A stretch of DNA of 64,000 bases from Anabaena sp. UHCC 0204 (GTDB taxonomy: Bacteria; Cyanobacteriota; Cyanobacteriia; Cyanobacteriales; Nostocaceae): NCBI RefSeq assembly GCF_009711975.1, contig NZ_VIKW01000005.1, forward strand, positions 62,001-126,000, given 5' to 3'. The translations under genes and the position numbers were made by a program. Positions 8,784-17,674 of this stretch are shown one piece after another; positions within the stretch are counted from its first letter, which is position 1, and every line of letters starts with the position of its first letter. The notes under the pieces were generated by a model. That model saw nothing but the letters and a program-made list of their open reading frames with translations. It made no database searches and was not told where the DNA came from.

Positions 8784-9473
8784 ATGATTAAATTGCTGGT
8801 GGGGATTCTTGTTTTTGTGATTAATACAGTTTATCGAGATCGTCCTTATCCTCGTTTTTATGTCCTAGAAACTGTTGCTAGAGTTCCTTATTTTTCCTAT
8901 CTTTCAGTTTTGCATCTTTATGAAACATTAGGATTTTGGCGGAAAGCTGATTGGTTAAAAGTGCATTTTGCCGAATCTTGGAATGAATTGCATCATTTAT
9001 TGATTATGGAATCTTTAGGAGGTTCAGCATTTTGGGGCGATCGCATATTAGCAAAAACAACTGCTTTAATTTATTATTGGATTATTGTCACCCTGTATAT
9101 TATTTCTCCTAAATCTGCTTATCATTTCATGGAATTGGTGGAAGGACACGCTTATAGCAGCTATCAGAAATTTTTGACAGAACAAGCAGCAGAATTAAAG
9201 TTACAACCTGCTCCAGCAATAGCTATTAGCTACTATCGTGATGGTGATTTATATATGTTTGATGAGTTCCAAACTGCTCCATCTTCAGAAAAACGTCGTC
9301 CTCAAGTTGATAATCTTTATGATGTATTTGTGGCGATTCGTGATGATGAAATGGAACACGTGAAAACAATGGTAGCTTGTCAAGAAACCAACGCTCAAAT
9401 CTCCTTCAAAAGTCCTCATACTTTAGCTAATTCGGAAATTACGGATAGTTTTGCAAATATACCTAGCGATTAA
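8784..9473 (+). CDS. ptox: Plastoquinol terminal oxidase (alternative oxidase family)
   Basis: A 229-aa di-iron oxidase. All ligand motifs are present: LETVARVPYF (Glu-29), NELHH (Glu-68, His-71), LVEGHAY (Glu-120) and RDDEMEH (Glu-189, His-192). The family oxidises quinol and reduces O2 to water without pumping protons. In cyanobacteria it acts as a safety valve for an over-reduced plastoquinone pool. The protein is interfacial rather than truly transmembrane. Only some cyanobacteria carry it. It has its own promoter region and an upstream GGAGA ribosome site. Confidence 0.9.
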   Translation: MIKLLVGILVFVINTVYRDRPYPRFYVLETVARVPYFSYLSVLHLYETLGFWRKADWLKVHFAESWNELHHLLIMESLGGSAFWGDRILAKTTALIYYWIIVTLYIISPKSAYHFMELVEGHAYSSYQKFLTEQAAELKLQPAPAIAISYYRDGDLYMFDEFQTAPSSEKRRPQVDNLYDVFVAIRDDEMEHVKTMVACQETNAQISFKSPHTLANSEITDSFANIPSD

Positions 9474-9523
9474 AAAATGACTTCACCACTCTACAAAAAT
9501 GCGGGTATAGGTTAAGATGTAGT

Positions 9524-9673
9524 TTATGGTCGGTTAATGATAAAAGCACCAATAAATGGTAAAATCTGGAAAATTCCTGAAAAACCATTAGCATAACCAT
9601 TTTTTCTACCGATAGCTTCTATATCAGTTGGCTTAACTGGTTTTTTGGCTTTGCTGATTTGAAGTATGAACAT
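9524..9673 (-). CDS. Possible 49-aa small protein
   Basis: An ATG at 9671-9673 opens a frame of 49 codons ending in TAA at 9524. The product has a basic N-terminus (ISKAKKPVKPTD) and a C-terminal half with a hydrophobic stretch (FSGIFQILPFIGAFII). It is antisense to no gene and fills part of a 455-bp gap. I do not recognise it. Composition looks protein-like, but there is no strong ribosome site. Confidence 0.35.
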   Translation of the reverse strand: MFILQISKAKKPVKPTDIEAIGRKNGYANGFSGIFQILPFIGAFIINRP

Positions 9674-9698
9674 AATTTTTGATCATATCAAAACCCCT

Positions 9699-9726
9699 GT
9701 AGAGACTTTCCATGGAAAGTCTCTAC
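9699..9726. repeat. Perfect 28-bp palindrome
   Basis: The strand reads GTAGAGACTTTCCA and then its exact reverse complement TGGAAAGTCTCTAC. It resembles the GTAGAGACGTTGC palindromes I recall as common between genes in Nostocales, so it is probably a dispersed palindromic repeat. It could also act as a transcription-blocking hairpin. Confidence 0.7.
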
Positions 9727-9928
9727 TCAATTTTTACCGGGTTTTAGTCCGATTTTTGAGCCTGGTTAAATTTGATCAAGGTTTCTCCAAGAGTGATATT
9801 ATTTATCTTTACTAGGAAATTTCCAATAAATAATAACTGAGTCGAGTTTTCTTAACCTTTTTTAACGGAAAGAAGCGAAACAAAAGTGTAGTCAAAATAT
9901 TCAGTTAATTCATTCCAACTAAAAGCAA

Positions 9929-10690
9929 ATGAGCGCAATTAGTCAACGTAGGTTTGTGATTGGGGATGTGCATGGTCACTATGAAGCTTTGATGTTACTG
10001 TTGGAGGAAATAGCTCCTGCATCAGAAGATCAAGTCTATTTTTTAGGAGATTTAATTGATCGTGGTCCACAAAGCGCCCAAGTAGTAGAGTTTGTTAAAC
10101 AAAGTAATTACCCTTGTTTGCTAGGTAATCATGAACAGATGTTATTAAACATCTTGACTGGTAGGGATACTACATCAGCAAATATGCAAGCGTGGTTGTA
10201 TAGTGGAGGACAGGCCACAATTGCTAGTTACCAATCTGCGGCCATTCCTCAAGAACATCTAGATTGGTTTCATAGTTTACCGACATATCTAGATTTGGGA
10301 GATTTTTGGTTAACTCATGCAGGTGTTGATCCCTACAAAACTGTAGAGGAACAAACATCTGAGCAACTGTGTTGGATTAGGGAAGAATTTCATCGGATCG
10401 AGCAACCATATTTCCCAGACAAGTTGATTATAGTTGGTCATACTATAACTTTTACCTTGCCTGGTGTTGCTCCTGGTAATTTAGCACAAGGACAAGGATG
10501 GATTGATATTGATACTGGTGCTTATCATCCCCGTAGTGGTTGGTTGACGGGGCTAGATATTACCAATAAGTTAGTTTATCAAGCTAATGTTTTTAATCGT
10601 ACAGTTAGAACTTTAACTTGGAAAGAGGCAATTACGATGATTGCGCCAGAAGAATTCACTGTTAGTCGTCGTCAGAGGCTGCGTAGGTAA
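9929..10690 (+). CDS. PPP-family serine/threonine (or diadenosine) phosphatase
   Basis: A 253-aa metallophosphoesterase. The PPP signature blocks are complete: GDVHGHYEAL near residue 13, GDLIDRGPQS near 44, LLGNHEQM near 72, then LTHAG and VGHT. These residues bind two metal ions and hydrolyse phosphoesters. It is most like bacterial PrpA/ApaH-type protein phosphatases. The substrate cannot be told from sequence. It is a single gene, and its neighbour converges from the other strand 18 bp downstream. Confidence 0.88.
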   Translation: MSAISQRRFVIGDVHGHYEALMLLLEEIAPASEDQVYFLGDLIDRGPQSAQVVEFVKQSNYPCLLGNHEQMLLNILTGRDTTSANMQAWLYSGGQATIASYQSAAIPQEHLDWFHSLPTYLDLGDFWLTHAGVDPYKTVEEQTSEQLCWIREEFHRIEQPYFPDKLIIVGHTITFTLPGVAPGNLAQGQGWIDIDTGAYHPRSGWLTGLDITNKLVYQANVFNRTVRTLTWKEAITMIAPEEFTVSRRQRLRR

Positions 10691-10708
10691 TGATAATAGA
10701 TGAGTTTT

Positions 10709-11563
10709 CTACTGCAAAAACGCTCTGATTCTATTTTGATAGATAGTATTATCCAAACCGTTATTTTGATTACTGGGTTGAGCGTTAATCTGGTTTTGGA
10801 GTGAGTTAACGCGATCGCTTGTTCCCGGATGTGTACTTAAAAATGTAGGTACAGTTCTGCTACTTTGTAGCTTTTTCATAAAAGAAACCATTGCTGACTG
10901 AGAATAACCAGTGCGTGTTAAATTTCTTAATCCTCTGGTATCAGCATCATATTCATCTTGACGACTGCGAGGACGATTCAGTGCTAAATCTACGCCTATA
11001 CCTACAGCCGCATTTTTATTTAAACCTGTTGCGGTAGCTACACCACTAGCGATCGCTCGTTGACGCATTTGTTTAACGAGATGTTTACCCTCAATGTGAC
11101 CCATTTCATGAGCTAATACACTAGCTAGTTCTGCTTCATTGTCGGCTGTTGTCAACAAACCTGTATTCACATAAATAAAACCCCCAGTAGTAGCAAAAGC
11201 ATTAACAGCCGGATCTTCAACTACTTGAAAAGTATAGGGAATATTAGAGCGATCGCTATTAGCTGCTAAACGTCTACCCACTTCTTCTACATAACGATTT
11301 AGCTGTGAATTCCGAGAAATTCTGACTTCTCGCTGTAACTGCTGATTCATCTGTTTACCAAGCTCAAATTCCTGACGATCAGATATATTAGATAAGTTAA
11401 ATACCTGCACGCCTTGAAATAAAAGCGGTAATAAATCTATAGCCTTACTTGGTAAAGGTGTACTCAAGCACAGACTAAGGGCAACAACCACAGAAATCAG
11501 GGGATACAAACCGCGTCGTTGCCACAGACGGTAATTTTTCCAAAATCCTTGCCAGTTAATCAT
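10709..11563 (-). CDS. M48 family metalloprotease, exported
   Basis: 284 aa. An N-terminal signal or anchor lies at residues 18-38 (LYPLISVVVALSLCLSTPLP, with a likely cleavage after PSKA). The zinc site HEMGH is at 152-156, and a third ligand lies in QDEYDADTRGL about 55 residues later. The downstream STHPGTSDRVNSL block is typical of BepA/LoiP-like periplasmic M48 proteases, which degrade misassembled envelope proteins. There is no TPR domain, so it is the short form. Confidence 0.88.
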   Translation of the reverse strand: MINWQGFWKNYRLWQRRGLYPLISVVVALSLCLSTPLPSKAIDLLPLLFQGVQVFNLSNISDRQEFELGKQMNQQLQREVRISRNSQLNRYVEEVGRRLAANSDRSNIPYTFQVVEDPAVNAFATTGGFIYVNTGLLTTADNEAELASVLAHEMGHIEGKHLVKQMRQRAIASGVATATGLNKNAAVGIGVDLALNRPRSRQDEYDADTRGLRNLTRTGYSQSAMVSFMKKLQSSRTVPTFLSTHPGTSDRVNSLQNQINAQPSNQNNGLDNTIYQNRIRAFLQ

Positions 11564-11934
11564 AATTCACCCAGATATTGTGTAACAACTTAAAATTAGA
11601 AGACGAATTTTCAACGGACTAAGTTGCATTTTCTACTGAATCACTTAATATAGATAGTCAAATGCGATCGCCTACCCGCCCGCCGTATACATAACTCGAA
11701 ATTACTGCAATTATGATAAACTGTCGCATAACATTAATGTAATGTCTACCTGTTCTCAGGTTTACCCCAATTGTCAAGATTGTAAATTAACCACATCTTA
11801 ATCAAAATTTCGCGCTAAATAAAAAAGAGGTTAATTTTAGGTGTGGTCTAAATACATGAAAACTCCTGTAAAAACTCTTTAGTCCCATTAATTACCTAGC
11901 TGAAAACTCAACTTAAATTTTTGCAACCCAGGTT
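11564..11934. other. Divergent intergenic region
   Basis: 371 bp, AT-rich, with one HIP1 site (GCGATCGC near 11664). It should contain promoters for the M48 protease and the DUF4330 gene. No repeat, RNA gene or operator was recognised. Confidence 0.35.
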
Positions 11935-12468
11935 ATGGCTATTTTAGATTCCAAAGGTCGCTTATTCGGTAAGATTAACCTACTAGACTTAGGTGCTGCA
12001 TTAGTAATTTTACTAGTAATAGTAGGTATTTTTATTTTCCCTGGTACTTCCGGTTCTGTTGCTCAAGTGGGTTCAAAAACAGTACCGATTGAAGTAGATT
12101 TAGTAGTCCGTGGACTCAATGTTCGTGATCCTGAACAGTTATTTAAACAAGGATTAATCAAAGGTGGTAAAACCAATGTGATTATCCGCAATCAACCTTA
12201 TGGTCAAATTGGGATTAAATCCATTCAGCAATTAGATAGAATGCTGACAGTTGGTCAACCAGATGGTTCTGTAAAAGAATTACCAGATCCCAGAACAAAC
12301 AACTTTAGTACGGATTTTATCTTGACTTTAGAAGACAAAGCTACAGTAACTAAAGATGGTGCAGTTCTAGGTAATAGCAAAGTAAAAATTGGGATGCCTT
12401 TTGAATTAGAAGGTTTTAATTATAACTTTAATGCGTCTGTAATTGACATCAGGTTACAGGATAAATAG
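11935..12468 (+). CDS. DUF4330 family membrane-anchored protein
   Basis: A 177-aa protein starting MAILDSKGRLFGKINLLDLG. One hydrophobic segment at residues 18-37 (ALVILLVIVGIFIFPG) is followed by a beta-rich soluble domain (VPIEVDLVVRGLNVRDPEQLF, GQIGIKSIQQLDR). This matches DUF4330, a cyanobacterial family of unknown role with one N-terminal anchor. A second membrane-associated gene lies 77 bp downstream on the same strand, so the two may be co-transcribed. Confidence 0.85.
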   Translation: MAILDSKGRLFGKINLLDLGAALVILLVIVGIFIFPGTSGSVAQVGSKTVPIEVDLVVRGLNVRDPEQLFKQGLIKGGKTNVIIRNQPYGQIGIKSIQQLDRMLTVGQPDGSVKELPDPRTNNFSTDFILTLEDKATVTKDGAVLGNSKVKIGMPFELEGFNYNFNASVIDIRLQDK

Positions 12469-12545
12469 CATTTTACTAGAGTTCATCACTCACAATTAGC
12501 CGAAAACTATACACTCATCATTTTGTAATTAAATAGGTAAATACT

Positions 12546-13301
12546 GTGGCACAGGCTTCGTCTTCTTGGCGACAACTCATTAATCAAATTTTGGAAATTA
12601 AAACAGGAAGACCAAAACAACGCATTTTTCAACAATTCTCAGAACCTGGTTTTTTGCTTGGGTTGTTAACAGTTATTGTGGCCATGCTACTCTGGAGTTG
12701 GCAACTGCTGTTAGCTCTTGTTGTTGGCATTGGCATCATGGTATTTACTTATTCAGTGCAGAAATGGAACTTCCAATTACACTGGGTAGAAATCAGGAAA
12801 TTGATTAGTAGCACTAACAGTCGTTTAGCTTATTCTGTTGTAATTGGTGGAATTGCGACTGTAATCACTTATCTGGCTTCAGCAATTTGGGTGGATTCCC
12901 AAAGTCCTTGGTTAGCTGCTGGTACTATTATCCAAGGAATGGGAACACTATTAACTCTCATTTTATTAGTGTGGCAGATATTCAGTTTTCAGGGAAATCG
13001 AGAGGAAGATTATCTTGATAAATTGTTAAACAATTTAACAGAAAAAGATCCTTTGAAACGTTTCATTGCTATGCGCCAACTCAATAAATTAATTAACCGT
13101 CAGCACATTGATACAACGCTACAAAAAGATGTAGTAGAATGCCTGCAACTGTTGCTGAGTCAGGAAAAAGAAGTAAGAATTCGGGAAGTAGCTTTAGATT
13201 GTCTGCAAAATTTGGATGAGTTCCAAATACTAAAACCAATTAATACAAAAGTCTTTGTTCCTGTGTCAGCCAAAGCCAAAAATAAAGTCCTTGTGGATTG
13301 A
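12546..13301 (+). CDS. Membrane protein with C-terminal HEAT/armadillo-like helices
   Basis: 251 aa with a GTG start at 12546. Membrane segments lie near 37-68 (LLGLLTVIVAMLLW, LLLALVVGIGIMVFTY), 97-113 and 125-145. A cytosolic helical region follows (DPLKRFIAMRQLNKLINRQ, VRIREVALDCLQNL) in the spacing of HEAT-like repeats. Similar cyanobacterial proteins are described only as armadillo-fold membrane proteins. No catalytic motif is visible. Confidence 0.75.
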   Translation: MAQASSSWRQLINQILEIKTGRPKQRIFQQFSEPGFLLGLLTVIVAMLLWSWQLLLALVVGIGIMVFTYSVQKWNFQLHWVEIRKLISSTNSRLAYSVVIGGIATVITYLASAIWVDSQSPWLAAGTIIQGMGTLLTLILLVWQIFSFQGNREEDYLDKLLNNLTEKDPLKRFIAMRQLNKLINRQHIDTTLQKDVVECLQLLLSQEKEVRIREVALDCLQNLDEFQILKPINTKVFVPVSAKAKNKVLVD

Positions 13302-13310
13302 TATCAAGCC

Positions 13311-13928
13311 CTATTGTTGACTTCTCACTTCAGGACTTTGTGTTAACTCTTCTTGTAACATTTTCTGATAAATTTTTGGCAAGGAACGACTTATAGAATT
13401 AGTTTCTATGCCATATCCTAAACTTGTCCAAGTAGGAGAAAGTTTTCGTAAAACATCATTTAATTTTTGTTGACGTAACAATTTAGGAATCTCCACACCC
13501 CAGACTTGGGAATCATTTAACCAACTGTAAACTACAACGTCTTGATACTCTGCTTCAAAACTATAATGAGTCCAAAGCATCATTTGTGTAGGTTGTGGAT
13601 GATAACGTGGAGCAATTTCATACCACGTAGTGTTAATCATTTGATAACGACCGGCGGCTGTAGAACAATTACCTGTATTTGGTCCTGTGAGAATAGTGAC
13701 ACATTTTTGAGGATGACGACTAAGATCATTAACTTGTTCTCCGCCATATAACAGAGAGTAGGGACGATTCCCATTAGCCTCACTGGCAGATATAGTTCGC
13801 ATTAATGCCCGAATATAAGGATCTCCCCCTTTCATAACTAAAGGTGGCTGTCTTTGGGTGAATACAGGTTCGGAAGATGATCGGATATTGCCAAAAACAT
13901 ACCACTGAAATAGGTATACAAAGCCCAA
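13311..13928 (-). CDS. Muramidase/lysozyme-like protein with N-terminal anchor
   Basis: At least 205 aa. The conserved core ALMRTISASEANGNRPYSLL (candidate catalytic Glu), YGGEQVNDLSRHP, AAGRYQMINTTWYE and the later WTHYSFEAEYQDVV match lysozyme-like muramidases of the GH24-related type. It probably cleaves peptidoglycan at the periplasmic face. The start is unclear. The listed coordinate is a TTG, and the frame stays open about 27 codons further upstream as ILKSFELKGVEKLIAPIAAV with no ATG or GTG. The membrane anchor therefore probably begins before 13928. Confidence 0.75.
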   Translation of the reverse strand: MGFVYLFQWYVFGNIRSSSEPVFTQRQPPLVMKGGDPYIRALMRTISASEANGNRPYSLLYGGEQVNDLSRHPQKCVTILTGPNTGNCSTAAGRYQMINTTWYEIAPRYHPQPTQMMLWTHYSFEAEYQDVVVYSWLNDSQVWGVEIPKLLRQQKLNDVLRKLSPTWTSLGYGIETNSISRSLPKIYQKMLQEELTQSPEVRSQQ

Positions 13929-14263
13929 AACAGCGGCTATGGGCGCAATGAGTTTTTCTACACCTTTAAGTTCAAAGCTTTTCAGAATTCTTGTCCTCTC
14001 AATTCTTTCTTTTCACTAATAACAAAAATCTAGCTTTTGATTTCGGAAAAATAATAACTTCAGTAATATTGCCATGATGACGGTATTCCATTGTTTAGAT
14101 ACAATATCAATTATTGTATGACAATCATTAATCATCCCGATTATGTGAAGTTAATGACAAATTATTGAGATTTTGATAAAAGTTGGATTTTAATGCGAAA
14201 AAACTTCTCTAAATTGGGAATGATTAATATAGACAAATTTTAAAATATACAAAAAACAAACTT
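13929..14263. other. Divergent intergenic region
   Basis: 335 bp. The 80 bp nearest 13928 probably encode the missing N-terminus of the muramidase. The rest is very AT-rich and should hold promoters for that gene and the DUF1997 gene. No other feature was seen. Confidence 0.35.
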
Positions 14264-14899
14264 ATGGTTACAAACAATAGAGAATATCAATCTTTAGAAG
14301 TAGAGGAATTTCCTTTAGAATTAGATACAAGCGCAGCCAGGAATGAACCTGTATTTAAGGAGTCCCATTTCAGCCCTACTAAATTTTATGGAAATTATCA
14401 AGACTGCATGGAAATGTATGCACCTGTAGAACAGGTAGAGGAGTATTTCAATGCTCATGCTTTATGGTTTGGCCGTTGTGCAGAACCCATGAAAGTACAT
14501 CCTCTAGGCGAAAATAGTTATGCTTTAGTGGTGGGTAAATTTGGTGCTTTTGGTTACGATGTTGAACCAAAAATTGGTTTGGAGTTATTAGCACCCGCAG
14601 ATCGTGAATACCACATTCGGACTATCCCTGTACCTGATTATCAAGCACCTGGTTATGAGGTAGATTATAAATCTTCAACTCGATTAATAGGTGATTTGGA
14701 TGGGGTGACAAGGGTAGAATGGGATTTGGATTTGGTAGTTGAGTTACACTTTCCCCGCTTTATTCAGCGATTACCCCATTCTTTAATTCAATCTACAGGC
14801 GATCGCGTCCTTAATCAAATTGTTCGTCAAGTTTCCCGTCGTCTCACCCACAAAGTCCAGAAAGATTTTCATCAATCTCTAAATATAGGTAAGAATTGA
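14264..14899 (+). CDS. DUF1997 family protein
   Basis: A 211-aa soluble protein. The core FYGNYQDCMEMYAPVEQVEEY, HALWFGRCAEPMKVHPLGEN and YALVVGKFGAFGYDVEPKIG matches DUF1997, a family shared by cyanobacteria and chloroplasts. The C-terminal block (DLVVELHFPRFIQRLP, ILNQIVRQVSRRLT-like) is also typical. The fold resembles lipid-binding START-like domains, but the function is unknown. An STRR tract begins at its stop. Confidence 0.85.
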   Translation: MVTNNREYQSLEVEEFPLELDTSAARNEPVFKESHFSPTKFYGNYQDCMEMYAPVEQVEEYFNAHALWFGRCAEPMKVHPLGENSYALVVGKFGAFGYDVEPKIGLELLAPADREYHIRTIPVPDYQAPGYEVDYKSSTRLIGDLDGVTRVEWDLDLVVELHFPRFIQRLPHSLIQSTGDRVLNQIVRQVSRRLTHKVQKDFHQSLNIGKN

Positions 14900-14987
14900 C
14901 AATTGACAATTGATAATTGACAATTGACAATTGATAATTGACAATTGACAACTAACCACTGACAACTGACCACTGACCACTGACAAC
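14897..14987. repeat. STRR tract (TTGACAA)n and (CTGACAA)n
   Basis: More than ten units of AATTGACA, with AATTGATA variants, followed by CACTGACC/AACTGACA units. The tract fills the whole space between two convergent genes. Confidence 0.9.
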
Positions 14988-15458
14988 TTATGCTTTAGTG
15001 AGAATTCTTTGGATAATTTCGATACCAGAGAAAGCTTGCCATGCAAACAGCCCTAAAATAGCAAAATTCAACAATATATGAGTCATCCGCGCCCAATTTG
15101 CTCCTTTTTGCATAAAAGGAGATAGGGATGCAGAAAAAGCTATTAAGCCTGTCATACCTAATCCGGCTAGTAGATGGGGTCCGACAAACAATTTACCATT
15201 ATTAATATAGGTAACAGCCATACCACCAATTGAACCTGCAACCATCAAGGCTAAGATAATAGAACCAATTTGGTGGTGTTTGATGGTATACCGTCCTTTA
15301 ATCAGTTCTTTCTTTTCTTCTCCTTGAGAATTTCTGGTACGCTGTACTTGTAAACCTAAGTATGCAGCATATAAAGTAAGTGCTAATAGTACCCACATGA
15401 TGACTGGATGTCCGAAATTCAGCCAGAATTTTATTGTTGGAGAGAGTTCAAAAACCAT
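14988..15458 (-). CDS. DUF4079 family membrane protein
   Basis: A 156-aa protein with four membrane helices, near 12-32, 66-86, 93-112 and 128-148. It has the family motifs NFGHPVIMWVLLALTLYAAY, YTIKHHQIGS and THILLNFAILGLF. The conserved His residues in helices 1, 2 and 4 resemble a di-heme cytochrome b561-like arrangement, but heme binding is inference. DUF4079 is found mainly in cyanobacteria and plants. Confidence 0.83.
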   Translation of the reverse strand: MVFELSPTIKFWLNFGHPVIMWVLLALTLYAAYLGLQVQRTRNSQGEEKKELIKGRYTIKHHQIGSIILALMVAGSIGGMAVTYINNGKLFVGPHLLAGLGMTGLIAFSASLSPFMQKGANWARMTHILLNFAILGLFAWQAFSGIEIIQRILTKA

Positions 15459-15611
15459 ATTACTTACGCCCGATTATTAAATCTTCATAAAACTTAGCAT
15501 ACATTGATTTTCTTGACTCAGCAATTTTCCGATAGCGTGGTATTAGCTATTCTTGTCAAAGTCTAAATTTTGATTGAAATCAGTAACATCTGCCCAAATA
15601 GGATATAACCA

Positions 15612-16895
15612 ATGATAGAAAATAAAGATACCTCTTTGCTAAAGGCTGTAAAAAGTGGGGATATCAAAGGATTGTCTACACTGCTGGCTCATGGTGCTAA
15701 CGTGGATACAAGCGATCGCCATGGGACCACAGCATTGATGTTTGCAGCGAATTTAGGTTATACAGAAATTGTGCGATCGCTCTTGGATGCTGGTGCTAAT
15801 ATCAATTTAACCAGACAAACATATAGTTTAACAGCATTAATGCTTGCTGCGAGTGCTAATCAAATAGATGTTGTTAAGCTATTAATCGCTAGAGGTGCAA
15901 ATATTAATGCTACTAATGAAGATGGTAGCACAGCCTTAATGGTAGCCGCACTTAAAGGTAATTTAGAGATAGTGCAAATCCTCTTAGCGGCTGGTGCTGA
16001 CAGAGAAATTACTGACAAAGATGATGACAGTGCTTTAAAACTAGCAGTAAAACACAAACATCCCGCAGTTGTTAAAGCAATATCACAAAATCACAATATT
16101 GTCAATAGCCAAGATCCAGAAGGTGAGACAGCATTAATGATTGCCGCAGACTTAGGTTATTTAGAAATAATACAAGCATTGCTGTCATCTGGGGCTGATG
16201 TCAATATCAAAAATGTTGATCATGGAACAGCACTATTAGCAGCTACAGCAACGGGAAACATTGATCTAATCACCACTTTATTAGATGCAGGTGCGGAAAT
16301 TAATCACCAAGATAAAGAAGGTGAAACAGCCTTACATCTTGCTGTTGTGGAAGAATATATTGATGTAGTGAAAATATTAATTCAGCAAGGAGCAGATGTC
16401 CAAATTAGAAACCATCTGGGAGATACACCCCTACTCATAGCAGCATTTCAAGGATATAGCGAGATAGTAGAAATTTTGTTGGGTGCGGGTGCAGAAATGG
16501 AAAAGAAAAACTTTGGAGAAGTTGCGCTCACATTAGCAGTATCCAAAGGACATTTCACAACCGTGAAAACATTACTAGATCATGGTGCAGATATTAATAG
16601 TTTAGCAGATGATGGTAAAACTGCTTTAGTCAAAGCCATAGCGGCAAATTATCCCGAAATATTCCAAATATTACTAGAAAAAGGGGCAAATGTGAATCTG
16701 CAAAACTCTTCAGGAGCAACTGCTTTAATGTGGGCTGTAGCTGAGGGTTATAGTCAAGCTGTAGAAATGTTATTGCAAGCTGGAGCAGATATAAACTTAA
16801 AAAATCAAGGTGGTTATACTGCTTTAATGATTGCAGAATTTAATAATTATCGGGGTATAGCTAAAACATTAAGACAACGTGGAGCGCAGGAATAA
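15612..16895 (+). CDS. Ankyrin repeat protein (13 repeats)
   Basis: 427 aa made almost wholly of 33-residue ankyrin repeats. I count 13, from DTSLLKAVKSGDIKGLSTLL to GGYTALMIAEFNNYRG, with the usual G-TALMxAAxxGxxEIVxxLLxxGAxIN pattern. Repeat 5 is worn (HPAVVKAISQNHN). There is no signal peptide, membrane segment or added catalytic domain, so it is a cytosolic protein-binding scaffold of unknown partner. Two HIP1 sites (15713-15778) lie in the first repeats, so it is not obviously foreign. Confidence 0.92.
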   Translation: MIENKDTSLLKAVKSGDIKGLSTLLAHGANVDTSDRHGTTALMFAANLGYTEIVRSLLDAGANINLTRQTYSLTALMLAASANQIDVVKLLIARGANINATNEDGSTALMVAALKGNLEIVQILLAAGADREITDKDDDSALKLAVKHKHPAVVKAISQNHNIVNSQDPEGETALMIAADLGYLEIIQALLSSGADVNIKNVDHGTALLAATATGNIDLITTLLDAGAEINHQDKEGETALHLAVVEEYIDVVKILIQQGADVQIRNHLGDTPLLIAAFQGYSEIVEILLGAGAEMEKKNFGEVALTLAVSKGHFTTVKTLLDHGADINSLADDGKTALVKAIAANYPEIFQILLEKGANVNLQNSSGATALMWAVAEGYSQAVEMLLQAGADINLKNQGGYTALMIAEFNNYRGIAKTLRQRGAQE

Positions 16896-17200
16896 TTTAG
16901 AAACTTAAAAAAAGAGAAACATCAAGATGAAATTCTTACACGACAAAGGTAGAAAGAAGTAAATTTACCTTTTACCATTACCTTGTTTCTGCCTTGATGT
17001 TTCCTACTGTGCTAGATGTGAACAATATACATTGTTTGATTTTGGTTGGAAGTATTGGAATTATCATTTTTTATGTAAAAAAAACTACTTTCATTACTAA
17101 TAAATCTCTCTTAGGTGTGATTTTATCAAGTAGGGGCAACAGTTTTAAGTGATCATGAAGAAAAAGTTAAACTATTAAACACAATTCTATAAATCCTGAT
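16896..17200. other. Intergenic with imperfect long inverted repeat
   Basis: 305 bp. AAACATCAAG at 16917-16926 is the exact complement of CTTGATGTTT at 16993-17002. Between them GGTAGAAA/TTTCTGCC-like segments also pair partly, so an 86-nt hairpin is possible just after the ankyrin gene. The rest shows nothing. Confidence 0.4.
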
Positions 17201-17674
17201 ATGGCTTCACTATCAGACAGTAACAAAATCGTTCATCATCAAATCAGTAATGTAGACGACAAAAAAACTTTATGGGTAGGAATTGGTTGTCAAAAAGGGA
17301 TTTCCCAGCAACTAATTAGTACAGCAATTAACAAAGTTTTTCAAGAAAATCAACTTATATTTAATGAAATAGCTGGGATTGCAACTATTGATAAGAAAGC
17401 ATCAGAAAGCGGTTTAGTAGAATTTTGTAACTTAGAAAAATTAGTTTTAAAAACCTTTAGCGCCGAAGTTTTAAATAATGTATTTGTTCCCAATCCTAAT
17501 AATAATATTATTAAATTCATGGGAACAGCCAGTGTAGCCGAAGCATCAGCAATTCTCGCAGCTTCAGAAATAACATCTGAAGAAATAACATTATTAGTTC
17601 CTAAGCAGATTTTCCGACTAACAGAAGAAACAATCACAATAGCTGTTGCTAAATGTGAAAACCCGATATTTTAA
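17201..17674 (+). CDS. Stand-alone CbiG C-terminal / CobE domain protein
   Basis: A 157-aa protein. LWVGIGCQKGISQQLISTAI, a central GIATIDKKASESGLVEF and MGTASVAEASAILAA match the C-terminal domain of CbiG, equal to CobE, which acts around ring contraction at precorrin-5A/cobalt-precorrin-5A in cobalamin synthesis. The N-terminal hydrolase half of CbiG is absent. It ends in a 4-bp overlap with the stop of the gene on the opposite strand. No other cob gene and no cobalamin riboswitch is visible nearby. Confidence 0.8.
   Translation: MASLSDSNKIVHHQISNVDDKKTLWVGIGCQKGISQQLISTAINKVFQENQLIFNEIAGIATIDKKASESGLVEFCNLEKLVLKTFSAEVLNNVFVPNPNNNIIKFMGTASVAEASAILAASEITSEEITLLVPKQIFRLTEETITIAVAKCENPIF

Noticed and set aside
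17201-17674. Cobalamin riboswitch upstream of the CbiG-like gene
   Set aside because: No B12-box-like sequence or conserved multi-stem region could be found in the upstream 300 bp.
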